From NCBI GenBank assembly GCA_024123955.1, contig CP099652.1:2790001-2854000 (forward strand): a stretch of DNA of 64,000 nt, in the 5' to 3' direction. The DNA comes from Oxalobacteraceae bacterium OTU3CINTB1 (GTDB taxonomy: Bacteria > Pseudomonadota > Gammaproteobacteria > Burkholderiales > Burkholderiaceae_D). Both the position numbers and the translations under genes were made by a program. Position 1 is the stretch's first letter; each line of letters opens with the position of its first letter. Below are positions 17,348-25,845 of the stretch, piece by piece. A model generated the notes under the pieces. The model did not search any database. It saw only the letters and a list, made by a program, of their open reading frames with translations, and was not told the DNA's origin.

Positions 17348-18868
17348 ATGGGCGATACCTTCACTAAATCGATGGCGGCATTGCACACATGGGCGGGCGT
17401 GACGATCGGCGCCCTGTTGTTCGCTATCTTCTGGATGGGGACATTGAGCGTTTTCAGTAACGAGATCGATCGCTGGATGCTGCCGGACACGCGCCTCGAG
17501 GTCCGTAACGCGGCGGCGGCGCCTTCGCTGGACAGCATCGCGCAGGCGGTTGTGCCCAGCGTGCCGGCCGGCGCGCGGCAGTGGCGCGTCGACCTGCCGA
17601 CTGCGCGCATGCCGGTGATGGAGTTCTCCTATCGCGGCGCCGACGGCGTGGAACACGGCCGCCTGCTTGACCCGTCCAGCTACGCTTTCCTGCCGCCGCA
17701 AGGCTCGGCCGGCGCGAGCGGTTTCATCGTGCCGTTCCACTATCACTTGCATCTGAACTGGATGGAGGTCGGCAAATGGCTGGTGGGCGTGGCGGCGATG
17801 ACAATGCTGGTGATGCTGGTGTCCGGCGTGATCGTCCACAAGAAAATCATCGCCCAATTTTTCACCTTCCGTCCGCGCAAGCGCCTGCAGCGCAGTGCCC
17901 TGGACCTGCACAATCTGACCGGCGTGCTGGCTTTGCCGTTTCATTTTGCGATCGCCTTGTCTGGCCTGATCATCTTCATGACAATCTATTTTCCGCAATC
18001 GTATTACGGCGCGTATGGCAGTACCGCCAAGGACAAGGCCGCGTTCACGGCCGAGGCCTACGGGCGCTACACCCGCAAACCGGCCAAAGCGCCGGGGACC
18101 CTGGCGTCGCTGGATGCCATGCGTGAACGCGCGGAGCGGGAGTGGCGGGGCGGGCAGCCGTATTTTGTGCGTGTGTGGAATCCGGGCGACGCCAACAGCT
18201 ATGTCGAATTGCGCCGCTCATATGCCCACGACATGACGATGAACCTGGACCAGATCTATTTCGACGCCGCCACCGGCGAAGTGCTGGAGCGGTTCGAGGC
18301 CGGCCCGGTGATGACGGTGCAGCGCTTTTTCTCGGGTTTGCACTTCGTCCGTTTCGAGCGCTGGACCTTGCGCTGGCTGTACTTCTTCGGTGGCATTTCC
18401 GGTTGCGTGATGATAGCGACCGGCTTTTTATTCTGGCTTGAGGGGCGCCGCGCGAAACATGCGAAGCACGGACTGGCCGGGGTGGCGGTCGTGGAGGGCC
18501 TGACCATCGGCAGCGTGACCGGTATTTTGCTGGCGACATTGGCCTTCTTCGTCGCCAATCGCTTGCTGCCGGCGGATGCGGGCTACGCGGACGTGGACCG
18601 CGCGGGGATGGAAATGCGCGTGTTCTATCTGGTCTGGGTACTGGCGTTTTGCCACGCATGGTGGCGGCGGGCGTGCGCATGGCGCGAGCAGCTGTGGGCC
18701 ATCGCCGGGCTCTGTGTGCTGGCGGTGGGGGCGAACTGGGTGACGACCGGCGCACATGTGCTGAAGGCTTTGGCGCAAAGCCAGTTCGCCGTCGCCGGCA
18801 TGGATTTGGGATTGTTAGCCACCGCTTTGCTGGCGCTGATGGCACTGAGGAGTATCAAGCGTGCTTGA
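17348..18868 (+). CDS. PepSY-associated membrane protein (PiuB-like)
   Basis: The 506-residue inner-membrane protein has the PepSY_TM layout: helix near residues 15-35, a large periplasmic part, helices near 140-160, 195-215 and 340-365, and three to four C-terminal helices. The motifs FHYHLHLNWMEVGKWLVG and DLHNLTGVLALPFH carry histidines that suit heme or metal contact. Members (PiuB, FegB-type) are Fur-regulated and are thought to reduce ferric siderophores across the inner membrane. It lies in the Fur-box operon. Confidence 0.88.
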   Translation: MGDTFTKSMAALHTWAGVTIGALLFAIFWMGTLSVFSNEIDRWMLPDTRLEVRNAAAAPSLDSIAQAVVPSVPAGARQWRVDLPTARMPVMEFSYRGADGVEHGRLLDPSSYAFLPPQGSAGASGFIVPFHYHLHLNWMEVGKWLVGVAAMTMLVMLVSGVIVHKKIIAQFFTFRPRKRLQRSALDLHNLTGVLALPFHFAIALSGLIIFMTIYFPQSYYGAYGSTAKDKAAFTAEAYGRYTRKPAKAPGTLASLDAMRERAEREWRGGQPYFVRVWNPGDANSYVELRRSYAHDMTMNLDQIYFDAATGEVLERFEAGPVMTVQRFFSGLHFVRFERWTLRWLYFFGGISGCVMIATGFLFWLEGRRAKHAKHGLAGVAVVEGLTIGSVTGILLATLAFFVANRLLPADAGYADVDRAGMEMRVFYLVWVLAFCHAWWRRACAWREQLWAIAGLCVLAVGANWVTTGAHVLKALAQSQFAVAGMDLGLLATALLALMALRSIKRA

Positions 18869-19178
18869 ATTGCTGACCATGCTGGGCGCGGCGGCGATGT
18901 CGTATGTGGCATTCGCGTGGCTGGCGCTGTCGCAGGCGGGACACTGGCGTGCGCTTCCAGGCAACGCCGATCAAACCGCGCCGGCGGCCGATGTGCTGCG
19001 GCGGTGGCGCTGGTGGGCGGCGTGTCTGCTGGCCTGCGCTTACGCGCTTTGCCTGTGGGGCCACGGACCAAGTTTCGGGACCGTGTTGTGGGTGCTGCTG
19101 TCGGCCGTCGGCGCGATGGCGGTGGCCTTCACGATTAGCTGGCGCGTACGTTGGCTGCGCGTGCTGGCTTTTCAGTAA
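18861..19178 (+). CDS. DUF3325-type membrane protein
   Basis: The 105-residue product has three hydrophobic helices, with LLTMLGAAAMSYVAFAW at the start, and is typical of DUF3325 proteins that follow PepSY genes in siderophore operons. It begins with GTG overlapping the stop of the PepSY gene by 8 bp, a sign of translational coupling. Function is unknown beyond iron-uptake association. Confidence 0.75.
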   Translation: MLELLTMLGAAAMSYVAFAWLALSQAGHWRALPGNADQTAPAADVLRRWRWWAACLLACAYALCLWGHGPSFGTVLWVLLSAVGAMAVAFTISWRVRWLRVLAFQ

Positions 19179-19194
19179 ATAGCCACTGTCGAAC

Positions 19195-19377
19195 TTACGT
19201 CGACAGGCGCTTGCGGACTTCGAGCAGGTTGCGGCCCACTTCGCGGACGACTTCGAGCAGCTTGGATGGCGGCACGTCGAACTCGCTCGCCCAATAGCGC
19301 ACGGCCTGCGTCAGATTCGGGTTGATCGTATGTTGGCAGCGGAAATCCGCTTCGTTGGCGTTTTGGTATGCTTGCAT
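19195..19377 (-). CDS. DUF3606-like small protein (copy 2)
   Basis: The 60-residue paralogue of the gene at 14439-14621 has the same core, INPNLTQAVRYWASEFDVP, and a KLLEVVREVGRN helix. It is convergent with the DUF3325 gene and 17 bp from it. The N-terminal 15 residues are diverged (QAYQNANEADFR), so this is an old duplication. Function is unknown; DUF3606 proteins are often stress-related in annotation, but this is not supported by anything seen here. Confidence 0.78.
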   Translation of the reverse strand: MQAYQNANEADFRCQHTINPNLTQAVRYWASEFDVPPSKLLEVVREVGRNLLEVRKRLST

Positions 19378-19498
19378 GATGTCTCATTTATTGATAGTGG
19401 GACGTTAATCAAATGGCACCGATTGCGTTGTCCTGCATTGCTATAACGCATGGTGATTCGATCCGGATGACAAGCTGACGCAAAAAAGTTGGGATTTC

Positions 19499-19534
19499 CG
19501 TGTGGCGGATTTGGCCGGGCCACTCCGCCACACG
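19499..19534. terminator. Hairpin downstream of the ABC binding-protein gene
   Basis: CGTGTGGCGGA (19499-19509) pairs perfectly with TCCGCCACACG (19524-19534) across a 14-base loop. It lies just beyond the stop of the minus-strand binding-protein gene. There is no T run, so it is either an mRNA 3'-end stabiliser or a degenerate relative of the REP-like palindromes found elsewhere in the window. Confidence 0.5.
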
Positions 19535-19547
19535 TATCGGATGCGGA

Positions 19548-20723
19548 TTATTTGCCCGGATCCTTCTGGTTCGCGAACTGGTCGAACTCCACGTTGTAAA
19601 CCTCATTGCCGATCTTTTCGACCTTGCGCACATAGACCGTCTGCACGATATCCCGCGTTTGCGGGTCGATCGAGATCGGGCCGCGAGGGCTATTGAGCTT
19701 GATGGTCTTGAGGACCTCCATGGCCTTGTCGCCGTCGATTTTGCCATTCAGCTTGCGGGCCACTTCATAGATCGCGGCCATGCCGTCATACGCCGCCACC
19801 GCCATGAAGTTCGGGCGGCCGCCGTTTGGATTGGTGGCCGCAAAGCTTTTCAGGAACGCCGCGTTTTCCGGCGACTTGTGCGCGGCCGAATAATGGAAGG
19901 TGGTGATCACGCCCAAGGTGGCGTCGCCCATCGCCGGCAGCACGTGGTCGTCGGTCAGGTCGCCGGTGGCGATGACCTTGATGCCCGCTTCGGCCAGGCC
20001 GCGCTCGCGATAGCCCTTCATGAAGGCGATGCTTTGTTCGCCGGCCGGCACGAAGATGAACACCGCATCCGGCTTGGCGTCCTTGATGCGCTGGATGTAG
20101 GGCGCGAACTCCGGGTTGCGCAGCGGGACGCGGATCGATTCGGTCACCGTGCCGCCGCCCTTGACCAGTTCATTCTTGAACGCTGTTTCGGCATCGATGC
20201 CGGGACCGTAGTCCGCCACCAGGGTGACAACCTTCTTGATCTTGTTCTTCACCGCCCATGTCGCCATCGGCGCCGAGATCTGCGGCAGCGTCATGGAGAA
20301 GCGGGTGATGTAATTGGACTTGGTGGTGATGATCGACGTGGCCGCGTTCATGATGATCATCGGCTTCTTGGCCTGTTCCGCGATCGGCGCCACTGCCAGC
20401 GCCTCCGGCGTCAGGCCGAAGCCGGCAAGGAAATCGACCTTGTCGCGTACCACCAGCTCCTGCGCCAGGCGCTTGGCGATTTCCGGCGACGGGCCGGTGG
20501 TGTCCTTGACGATGATCTCGATCTTCTTGCCGGCCACAGTGGCGCCGTTCTGCGCCATGTAAGCCTTGATACCGCCTTCCATCTGCTTGCCGTAGTCGGC
20601 GAAGGGGCCCGAGAATGCGGCGATCACGCCGACCTTGATGGTGTCCTGCGCCCGCGCCAGCGGCATGGCGGCCAGGGTGATGGCCGCTAGTGTCGCAATA
20701 TTTACAAATTTTTTCATCGTCAT
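19548..20723 (-). CDS. ABC transporter substrate-binding protein, aromatic-acid type (HAAT family)
   Basis: The 391-residue protein has a signal peptide (MTMKKFVNIA... ending LARAQD) and the type I periplasmic-binding fold of branched-chain amino-acid binders: KVGVIAAFSGPFADYGKQ, KRLAQELVVRDKVDFLAGFG and LVADYGPGIDAE. It has a good AGGAGA ribosome site. Homologues near aromatic catabolic genes bind benzoate-type acids. It is divergent from a porin, and the shared spacer carries a PcaR box, so it likely captures protocatechuate or 4-hydroxybenzoate for LivHMGF encoded at 25839-29197. A paralogue is at 31927. Confidence 0.9.
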   Translation of the reverse strand: MTMKKFVNIATLAAITLAAMPLARAQDTIKVGVIAAFSGPFADYGKQMEGGIKAYMAQNGATVAGKKIEIIVKDTTGPSPEIAKRLAQELVVRDKVDFLAGFGLTPEALAVAPIAEQAKKPMIIMNAATSIITTKSNYITRFSMTLPQISAPMATWAVKNKIKKVVTLVADYGPGIDAETAFKNELVKGGGTVTESIRVPLRNPEFAPYIQRIKDAKPDAVFIFVPAGEQSIAFMKGYRERGLAEAGIKVIATGDLTDDHVLPAMGDATLGVITTFHYSAAHKSPENAAFLKSFAATNPNGGRPNFMAVAAYDGMAAIYEVARKLNGKIDGDKAMEVLKTIKLNSPRGPISIDPQTRDIVQTVYVRKVEKIGNEVYNVEFDQFANQKDPGK

Positions 20724-20869
20724 GCCGGTCTCCTGTCTGGTTCTGTTTTTGTCTATGTGGGGGCGATGCGAAGCGCCATGTCGCGGCCATTTTAGTGCCG
20801 TTTTGTCGAGGCATCGCTGCCGTTCTGTTTCTTGACAACGCCCCGCGACAATCATAGTATCCAATTTAT

Positions 20870-20903
20870 GTGCGATTAACAACCTATTGTTCGATAATCG
20901 CAC
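20870..20903. promoter_or_regulatory. PcaR operator (site 1)
   Basis: GTTCGATAATCGCAC (20889-20903) is identical to the 15-bp site known for PcaR of Pseudomonas putida. An inverted partner GTGCGATTAACAAC starts at 20870, 19 bp upstream of the first. The site lies just ahead of the porin ribosome site and in the divergent spacer with the binding-protein gene. PcaR is encoded nearby, so beta-ketoadipate-responsive control is expected. Confidence 0.85.
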
Positions 20904-20929
20904 ATCCAATAAAATAACAGGAGACAGTA

Positions 20930-22021
20930 ATGAAAAACAGTATCCGTTGCGCCGTGGCGCTTCTGGCAGGCATGGGCGCATCCGCAGCGATGGCGCAATC
21001 CAATGTGACCGTGTACGGCTTGCTCGACACCGGCCTGGTTCACGTCACCAACGTCAATGCCGCCGGCGATTCCGTGACCAAGATGCCTTCGTTGACAGGG
21101 TCCTTCCCGTCGCGCATCGGCTTCCGCGGCGTCGAGGATCTGGGCGGCGGACTGCAGGTGGTCTTCACGCTGGAATCGGGCCTGGCGCTCGACACCGGCA
21201 CCAGCCAGCAGGGCAACCGCCTGTTCGGCCGCCAGGCGTCGGTGGGATTGAAGGGCGCCTTCGGCACCGTGACCCTGGGACGCCAGATCAACATGACCTA
21301 TATCGCCGGCCAGAAGGCCGACGTGATGGGACCGAACCTGTTCGCGATCGGCAGTATCGATCCGTATCTGCCGAACGCGCGCAGCGACAACGCCATCGGC
21401 TACCTGGGTAACTTCAATAACTTCGTGGTGGGCGCCACCTACAGCACCGGGCGCGATTCGTCGGCGGCCGGCGGTCCGGCAGCCACCGGCTGCGCCGGCG
21501 AGGTGCCGGGCAATTCGAAGGCCTGCCGCCAGGTCACCGCGTTGTTCGGCTATGAGTTGCCGGCTTACGGCTTGAATGCGTCCTACGACATCCTGTACGG
21601 GAACACCGGCGCGGCCGCCGGTTTGACGAGCAGCGACAACAGCGACAAGCGCATCACCGTCAACGGCTACTTCAAAGTTGGCGAGGGCAAGATCGGCGCC
21701 GGCGTGGTCGATCGCACCACGCGCGCGGTGACCGGGCTGACGGAATCGGAGCTGTACTTCCTGGGGGCGAGCTATCCGGTTACGCCACTGACGACGCTCG
21801 ATGCGCAGGTGGCCAAGCGTGATGTGAAGAACAGCAGTGCGGATGCGACCTTGCTGGTGGCGCGCTTGACCTATTACTTCTCGAAGCGGACCGCCGTTTA
21901 TGGCGGTATCGGCCGCATGAAGAACAGCGGCTTGTCGGCGATTGCGCTCGATGCCGGCGGCACCGTTGGCGTGGGCAAGACGCAGAATGGTGTGATGGGC
22001 GGTTTGCGCCACAACTTCTAA
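20930..22021 (+). CDS. Gram-negative porin
   Basis: The 363-residue product has a signal peptide (ends AMAQS) and the opening strand VTVYGLLDTGL of Burkholderiales trimeric porins (OmpC/Omp32 type). It also has RIGFRGVEDLGGGLQVVFTLE and GLKGAFGTVTLGRQ, and ends in LRHNF with a terminal Phe. It carries small solutes over the outer membrane. A PcaR box just upstream suggests it feeds aromatic acids to the divergent binding protein. It ends near a pair of REP-like palindromes. Confidence 0.92.
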   Translation: MKNSIRCAVALLAGMGASAAMAQSNVTVYGLLDTGLVHVTNVNAAGDSVTKMPSLTGSFPSRIGFRGVEDLGGGLQVVFTLESGLALDTGTSQQGNRLFGRQASVGLKGAFGTVTLGRQINMTYIAGQKADVMGPNLFAIGSIDPYLPNARSDNAIGYLGNFNNFVVGATYSTGRDSSAAGGPAATGCAGEVPGNSKACRQVTALFGYELPAYGLNASYDILYGNTGAAAGLTSSDNSDKRITVNGYFKVGEGKIGAGVVDRTTRAVTGLTESELYFLGASYPVTPLTTLDAQVAKRDVKNSSADATLLVARLTYYFSKRTAVYGGIGRMKNSGLSAIALDAGGTVGVGKTQNGVMGGLRHNF

Positions 22022-22040
22022 GGCGGCATTGGCGGCTTGT

Positions 22041-22172
22041 GGCGGATTACGGCGTTCCGCCTAATCCGCCCTACGTGGAACCGTGGTATGCGTTGGCCGG
22101 CATTCAACGTGGCATGCGGCCGGCGATATATCGCGGAGACACGTAGGGCGGATTAGCGTAGCGTAATCCGCC
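22041..22172. repeat. Inverted pair of REP-like palindromes
   Basis: A first element (22041-22076) runs from GGCGGATTACGGCGTTCCGC to CTACGT, and a second (22141-22172) starts ACGTAGGGCGGATTAGCG in the opposite direction. Each is itself palindromic. The pair lies between the convergent ends of the porin and pcaR, where it can form hairpins and may act as a transcription barrier. Confidence 0.85.
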
Positions 22173-22202
22173 ATTCCGGCGTCACCACAGGCGCGTGACG
22201 AA

Positions 22203-23042
22203 CTACGGCAGCAGAATCGCCAACTCCTGCGCGCCGCGCAGCAGCACCGGCAAAAACTCCTTCTCCAGCTGCTTGACGCTGACCCGGGCCGCTTGCGCGC
22301 CCACGTTCAGCGCCGCCAGCACCTGGCCGGAGGCGCCGCGCACCGGCACCGCGATCGAGCGCAGACCCAGCTCCAGTTCCTCGTCGTTGATGGCATAGCC
22401 GTCACGGCGCACGTCGGCCAGGATCTCGCGCAAACGCTTCTGGTTGACGACCGTGTTCTCGGTCATCGCGCGCAGTTTGGTCCTGGCCAGATACTGCTCC
22501 AGTTCAGCGCTCGGCAAGTGCGCCAGCATCACGCGGCCGAGCGAGGTGCAATAGGCCGGCAAACGGCTGCCCGTGTTGAGCGCCACCGACATCACACGCG
22601 AAGTGGACGCGCGCGCGACATACAGCACTTCGCCGTCCTCCAGAACCGCCATCGAACTCGATTCATTCAGCGTGCGGCTGATGTCGTTCAGGTAGGGCTG
22701 GGCCGACACCGTCAACGGCGTCGACGACAGATAGGAGTAGCCCAGCGTGAGCACCTTGGGGCGCAGCGAAAAATTATTCAGCTCCGCGTCCACATAACCC
22801 AGTTCACGCAGCGTGTGCAGGCAGCGGCGTACCGCAGCGCGCGGGATGCCCGTTTTCTGACTGATGTTGGCGATGGTCTGCGGCTTGCGCGAATCGCTGA
22901 AGGCCTGCACCACGGCCAAACCCCGTGCGAGTGAGGTCATGAAACTGGGATCGGTCATCGCGTCTATCTGTTCGGCGATGGTCGGTTCGCGCTCGTCATC
23001 CTGCCCGGCGGCGCTGGTATCGGTGGTGGTGGCTTTTGACAT
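22203..23042 (-). CDS. pcaR: IclR family regulator PcaR
   Basis: The 279-residue protein has an IclR winged helix-turn-helix (residues about 35-95, with SLARGLAVVQAFSDSRKPQTIANISQKTG in two parts and AAVRRCLHTLRELGYV) and the C-terminal effector domain (ISRTLNESSSMAVLEDGEVLYVA, GSRLPAYCTSLGRVMLA, LELGLRSIAVPV). Length and motifs fit PcaR/PcaU. It is divergent from pcaI, and canonical PcaR boxes lie in front of pcaI and the porin. In Pseudomonas PcaR activates pca genes with beta-ketoadipate. An N-terminal tail of about 25 residues precedes the domain. Confidence 0.92.
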   Translation of the reverse strand: MSKATTTDTSAAGQDDEREPTIAEQIDAMTDPSFMTSLARGLAVVQAFSDSRKPQTIANISQKTGIPRAAVRRCLHTLRELGYVDAELNNFSLRPKVLTLGYSYLSSTPLTVSAQPYLNDISRTLNESSSMAVLEDGEVLYVARASTSRVMSVALNTGSRLPAYCTSLGRVMLAHLPSAELEQYLARTKLRAMTENTVVNQKRLREILADVRRDGYAINDEELELGLRSIAVPVRGASGQVLAALNVGAQAARVSVKQLEKEFLPVLLRGAQELAILLP

Positions 23043-23119
23043 GGCGTGATTTTAATGCAGACGGTGGATTTAATTGGCGTTTTTTCTTGACCAAGGCAGG
23101 CGCAAGTTCTACACTGGCT

Positions 23120-23153
23120 GTGCGGTAATCAATCATTAGTTCGATTATCGCAC
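23120..23153. promoter_or_regulatory. PcaR operator (site 2)
   Basis: GTTCGATTATCGCAC (23139-23153) differs from the known PcaR box at one base. An inverted partner GTGCGGTAATCAATC starts at 23120, exactly 19 bp before it, the same distance as at site 1. It lies between divergent pcaR and pcaI, 46 bp before the pcaI start, and should control both. Confidence 0.85.
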
Positions 23154-23198
23154 ACGAAGCGACGAATCATCAAGGCAGCGAATCATCAAGGCAGAGAT

Positions 23199-23864
23199 AT
23201 GATCGATAAAACTTTTGAATCACTGGAGCGCGCGGTGGCCGATATCCATGACGGCGCGACCGTCATGATCGGCGGCTTCGGCAACGCGGGCATGCCATCG
23301 GCGCTGATCGACGCGCTGATCGCGCAGGGCGCGCGCGAGCTCACCATCGTCAACAACAACGCCGGCAACGGCGAAACCGGGCTGGCCGCGCTGCTCAAGG
23401 CCAAACGTGTACGCAAGATCATCTGCTCGTTCCCGCGCCAGGCCGACTCCCAGCATTTCGACGCGCTGTACCGCGCCGGCGAGATCGAACTGGAACTGAC
23501 CCCGCAGGGCAACCTGGCGGAGCGCATCCGCGCCGCCGGCGCCGGCATCGGCGGCTTCTTTACGCCGACCGGCTATGGCACGCTGCTGGCCGAGGGCAAA
23601 GAGACGCGCCTGATCGACGGCCGCCACTACGTGCTCGAATCGCCGATCCACGCCGACTTCGCCCTGATCAAGGCACTGCACGGCGACCGTTGGGGCAATC
23701 TGGTCTACCGCAAAACCGGCCGCAATTTCGGCCCCATCATGGCGATGGCCGCCAAGGTCACCATCGCGCAGGTGCGCAAGGTGGTTGCGCTGGGCGAAAT
23801 CGATCCGGAAGCGATCGTCACGCCGGGCATTTTCGTTCAACGCGTCGTCCAGGAGGCCGCATGA
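23199..23864 (+). CDS. pcaI: 3-oxoadipate CoA-transferase subunit A
   Basis: The 221-residue alpha subunit carries the family signature DGATVMIGGFGNAGMPSALI (CoA-transferase glycine-rich part) near residues 18-38. It combines with PcaJ to move CoA from succinyl-CoA to 3-oxoadipate in the cytoplasm. Its stop overlaps the pcaJ start (ATGA). It is the first gene of pcaIJF and follows a PcaR box. Confidence 0.95.
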   Translation: MIDKTFESLERAVADIHDGATVMIGGFGNAGMPSALIDALIAQGARELTIVNNNAGNGETGLAALLKAKRVRKIICSFPRQADSQHFDALYRAGEIELELTPQGNLAERIRAAGAGIGGFFTPTGYGTLLAEGKETRLIDGRHYVLESPIHADFALIKALHGDRWGNLVYRKTGRNFGPIMAMAAKVTIAQVRKVVALGEIDPEAIVTPGIFVQRVVQEAA

Positions 23865-24523
23865 CTAACCGATACACGCGCGACCAGATCGCCGCCCGCG
23901 TGGCGCAGGACATCCCCGAAGGCGCCTACGTCAACCTTGGCATCGGCCTGCCGACCAAGGTGACCCGCTACCTGCCGTCCGAACGCGAGATATTCCTGCA
24001 CAGCGAGAACGGCCTGCTGGGCATGGGGCCGCCCCCCGTGCCGGGCGAGGAGGACGAGGACCTGATCAACGCCGGCAAGGAGCCGGTCACGCTGCTGGTC
24101 GGCGGCGCCTACTTCCACCATGGCGATTCGTTCGCGATGATGCGGGGCGGCCATCTGGACGTGTGCGTGCTGGGCGCTTTCCAGGTGTCCGAAAAGGGCG
24201 ACCTGGCCAACTGGCACACCGGCGCGCCCGACGCGATACCGGCGGTCGGCGGCGCGATGGACCTGGCCATCGGCGCCAAGCAGGTGTTCGTGATGATGGA
24301 CCATCTGACCAAGACCGGGGAGAGTAAAATCGTCGGCCGGTGCACCTATCCGCTGACCGGCGTCGCCTGCGTCAATCGCATCTATACCGACATGGCGGTG
24401 CTGGATGTCACGCCGGAAGGCCTGTCCGTGCGCGAGATGGCGCCCGGCTTGACCTTTGAAGAGCTGCAGGCGGCCACCGGCGCCAAGCTGCTGCCACCGC
24501 CAACCGCCAACAACAGAATTTAA
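23861..24523 (+). CDS. pcaJ: 3-oxoadipate CoA-transferase subunit B
   Basis: The 220-residue beta subunit has the catalytic glutamate E49 in LHSENGLLGMGP and the NLGIGLPTKVTRYLP segment. It overlaps pcaI by 4 bp and is followed 15 bp later by pcaF. It works only with PcaI; together they make 3-oxoadipyl-CoA. Confidence 0.95.
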   Translation: MTNRYTRDQIAARVAQDIPEGAYVNLGIGLPTKVTRYLPSEREIFLHSENGLLGMGPPPVPGEEDEDLINAGKEPVTLLVGGAYFHHGDSFAMMRGGHLDVCVLGAFQVSEKGDLANWHTGAPDAIPAVGGAMDLAIGAKQVFVMMDHLTKTGESKIVGRCTYPLTGVACVNRIYTDMAVLDVTPEGLSVREMAPGLTFEELQAATGAKLLPPPTANNRI

Positions 24524-24538
24524 TACGAGGATCGAAAC

Positions 24539-25741
24539 ATGAACGAAGCTTATATCTGCGACGCGGTCCGCACCCCGATCGGACGCTACGGCGGCGCCCT
24601 GAAGGATGTGCGTGCCGACGATTTGGGCGCGGTGCCGCTGCGCGAACTGATGAAGCGCAATCCCGGCGTGCAGTGGGACCAGGTGGATGACGTGATTTAC
24701 GGCTGCGCCAACCAGGCGGGCGAGGATAACCGTAACGTGGCGCGCATGTCGGCGCTGCTGGCCGGACTGCCGGAGCAGGTGCCAGGCACCACGCTGAATC
24801 GCCTTTGCGGCTCCGGCATGGATGCCGTGGGCACGGCTGCGCGCGCGATCCAGGCGGGCGACGCCTGCCTGATGATCGCCGGCGGCGTCGAATCGATGAC
24901 GCGCGCGCCTTTCGTCATGGGCAAGGCCGATTCGGCCTTCTCGCGCAGCGCCTCGCTGCAGGACACGACGATGGGCTGGCGCTTCGTCAACAAGAAGATG
25001 AAGGAAGCCTACGGTACCGACACCATGCCGGAAACGGCGGAAAACGTCGCCGAGGATTTCGGCGTCAGCCGGGCCGACCAGGATGCGTTCGCGCTGGCGA
25101 GCCAGGAACGCGCCGCCACCGCGATCGCCGCAGGGGTCTTCGAGCGCGAGATCGTGCCGGTGTCGATCCCGCAGAAGAAAGGCGATCCGGTCGTGTTTGC
25201 GCAGGACGAGCATCCGCGCGCGACGACCATGGAGGCGCTGGCCAAACTCAAAGGCGTGGTGCGCCCCGATGGCAGCGTGACCGCCGGTAACGCGTCCGGC
25301 ATCAATGACGGCGCCTGCGCGCTGTTGATCGCCAGCGGCGACGCCATGCAAAAGCACGGACTGAAGCCGTTGGCGCGCATCGTCGGCATGGCCACCGCCG
25401 GCGTTGCCCCGCGCGTGATGGGCATCGGTCCTGTGCCTGCGGTGCAAAAGCTGCTGCGCCAGACCGGACTGACGTTGGAGCAGATGGACCTGATCGAATT
25501 GAACGAAGCATTTGCCGCGCAAGGCCTGGCCGTGCTGCGCGAACTTGGTTTGAGCGCCGACGATCCCCGCGTGAACCCCAACGGCGGCGCGATCGCGTTG
25601 GGCCATCCGCTGGGCATGAGTGGCGCGCGCTTGGTCACCACCGCCACCTATCAGTTGCATCGCACCGGTGGCCGCTATGCGCTGTGCACCATGTGCATCG
25701 GCGTGGGGCAGGGCATCGCGATGATCATCGAAAAGGTGTAA
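24539..25741 (+). CDS. pcaF: 3-oxoadipyl-CoA thiolase
   Basis: The 400-residue thiolase splits 3-oxoadipyl-CoA into succinyl-CoA and acetyl-CoA, the last step of the pathway. The acylated cysteine is C90 in [11 protein letters not shown], and the general-base histidine and cysteine are in [10 protein letters not shown] and CMCIGVGQG. The N-terminus [16 protein letters not shown] and length agree with PcaF/PaaJ. It has a GAGGA ribosome site and ends the pcaIJF set before the ABC importer. Confidence 0.95.
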   Translation: MNEAYICDAVRTPIGRYGGALKDVRADDLGAVPLRELMKRNPGVQWDQVDDVIYGCANQAGEDNRNVARMSALLAGLPEQVPGTTLNRLCGSGMDAVGTAARAIQAGDACLMIAGGVESMTRAPFVMGKADSAFSRSASLQDTTMGWRFVNKKMKEAYGTDTMPETAENVAEDFGVSRADQDAFALASQERAATAIAAGVFEREIVPVSIPQKKGDPVVFAQDEHPRATTMEALAKLKGVVRPDGSVTAGNASGINDGACALLIASGDAMQKHGLKPLARIVGMATAGVAPRVMGIGPVPAVQKLLRQTGLTLEQMDLIELNEAFAAQGLAVLRELGLSADDPRVNPNGGAIALGHPLGMSGARLVTTATYQLHRTGGRYALCTMCIGVGQGIAMIIEKV

Positions 25742-25782
25742 AGCCGCTTTGATTTAATGCAGTTAAAAGTGCGGGAGACAAA

Positions 25783-25845
25783 ATGAACAAGCAAAAAAAT
25801 GGCGCCAACGAGCGCCTTGCGTATCGACGGAGGCAGCCATGCTAG
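25783..25845 (+). CDS. 20-codon leader ORF overlapping livH
   Basis: An ATG preceded by a good ribosome site (GGGAGAC) opens a 20-residue frame, MNKQKNGANERLAYRRRQPC, that stops at TAG inside the livH start (ATGCTAG, 25839-25845). It could couple translation into livH. Its position is where a substrate-binding protein gene often lies in such operons, so it may also be the stub of a deleted gene. Coding status is uncertain. Confidence 0.35.
   Translation: MNKQKNGANERLAYRRRQPC

Noticed and set aside
14439..19377. DUF3606 copies as ends of a composite transposon
   Set aside because: They are protein-coding paralogues in the same orientation, with no transposase or terminal inverted repeats visible.
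22041..22172. Repeated palindromes as a CRISPR array
   Set aside because: There are only two inverted copies with unequal spacing and no cas genes; the same element recurs singly elsewhere, which fits REP-like repeats.
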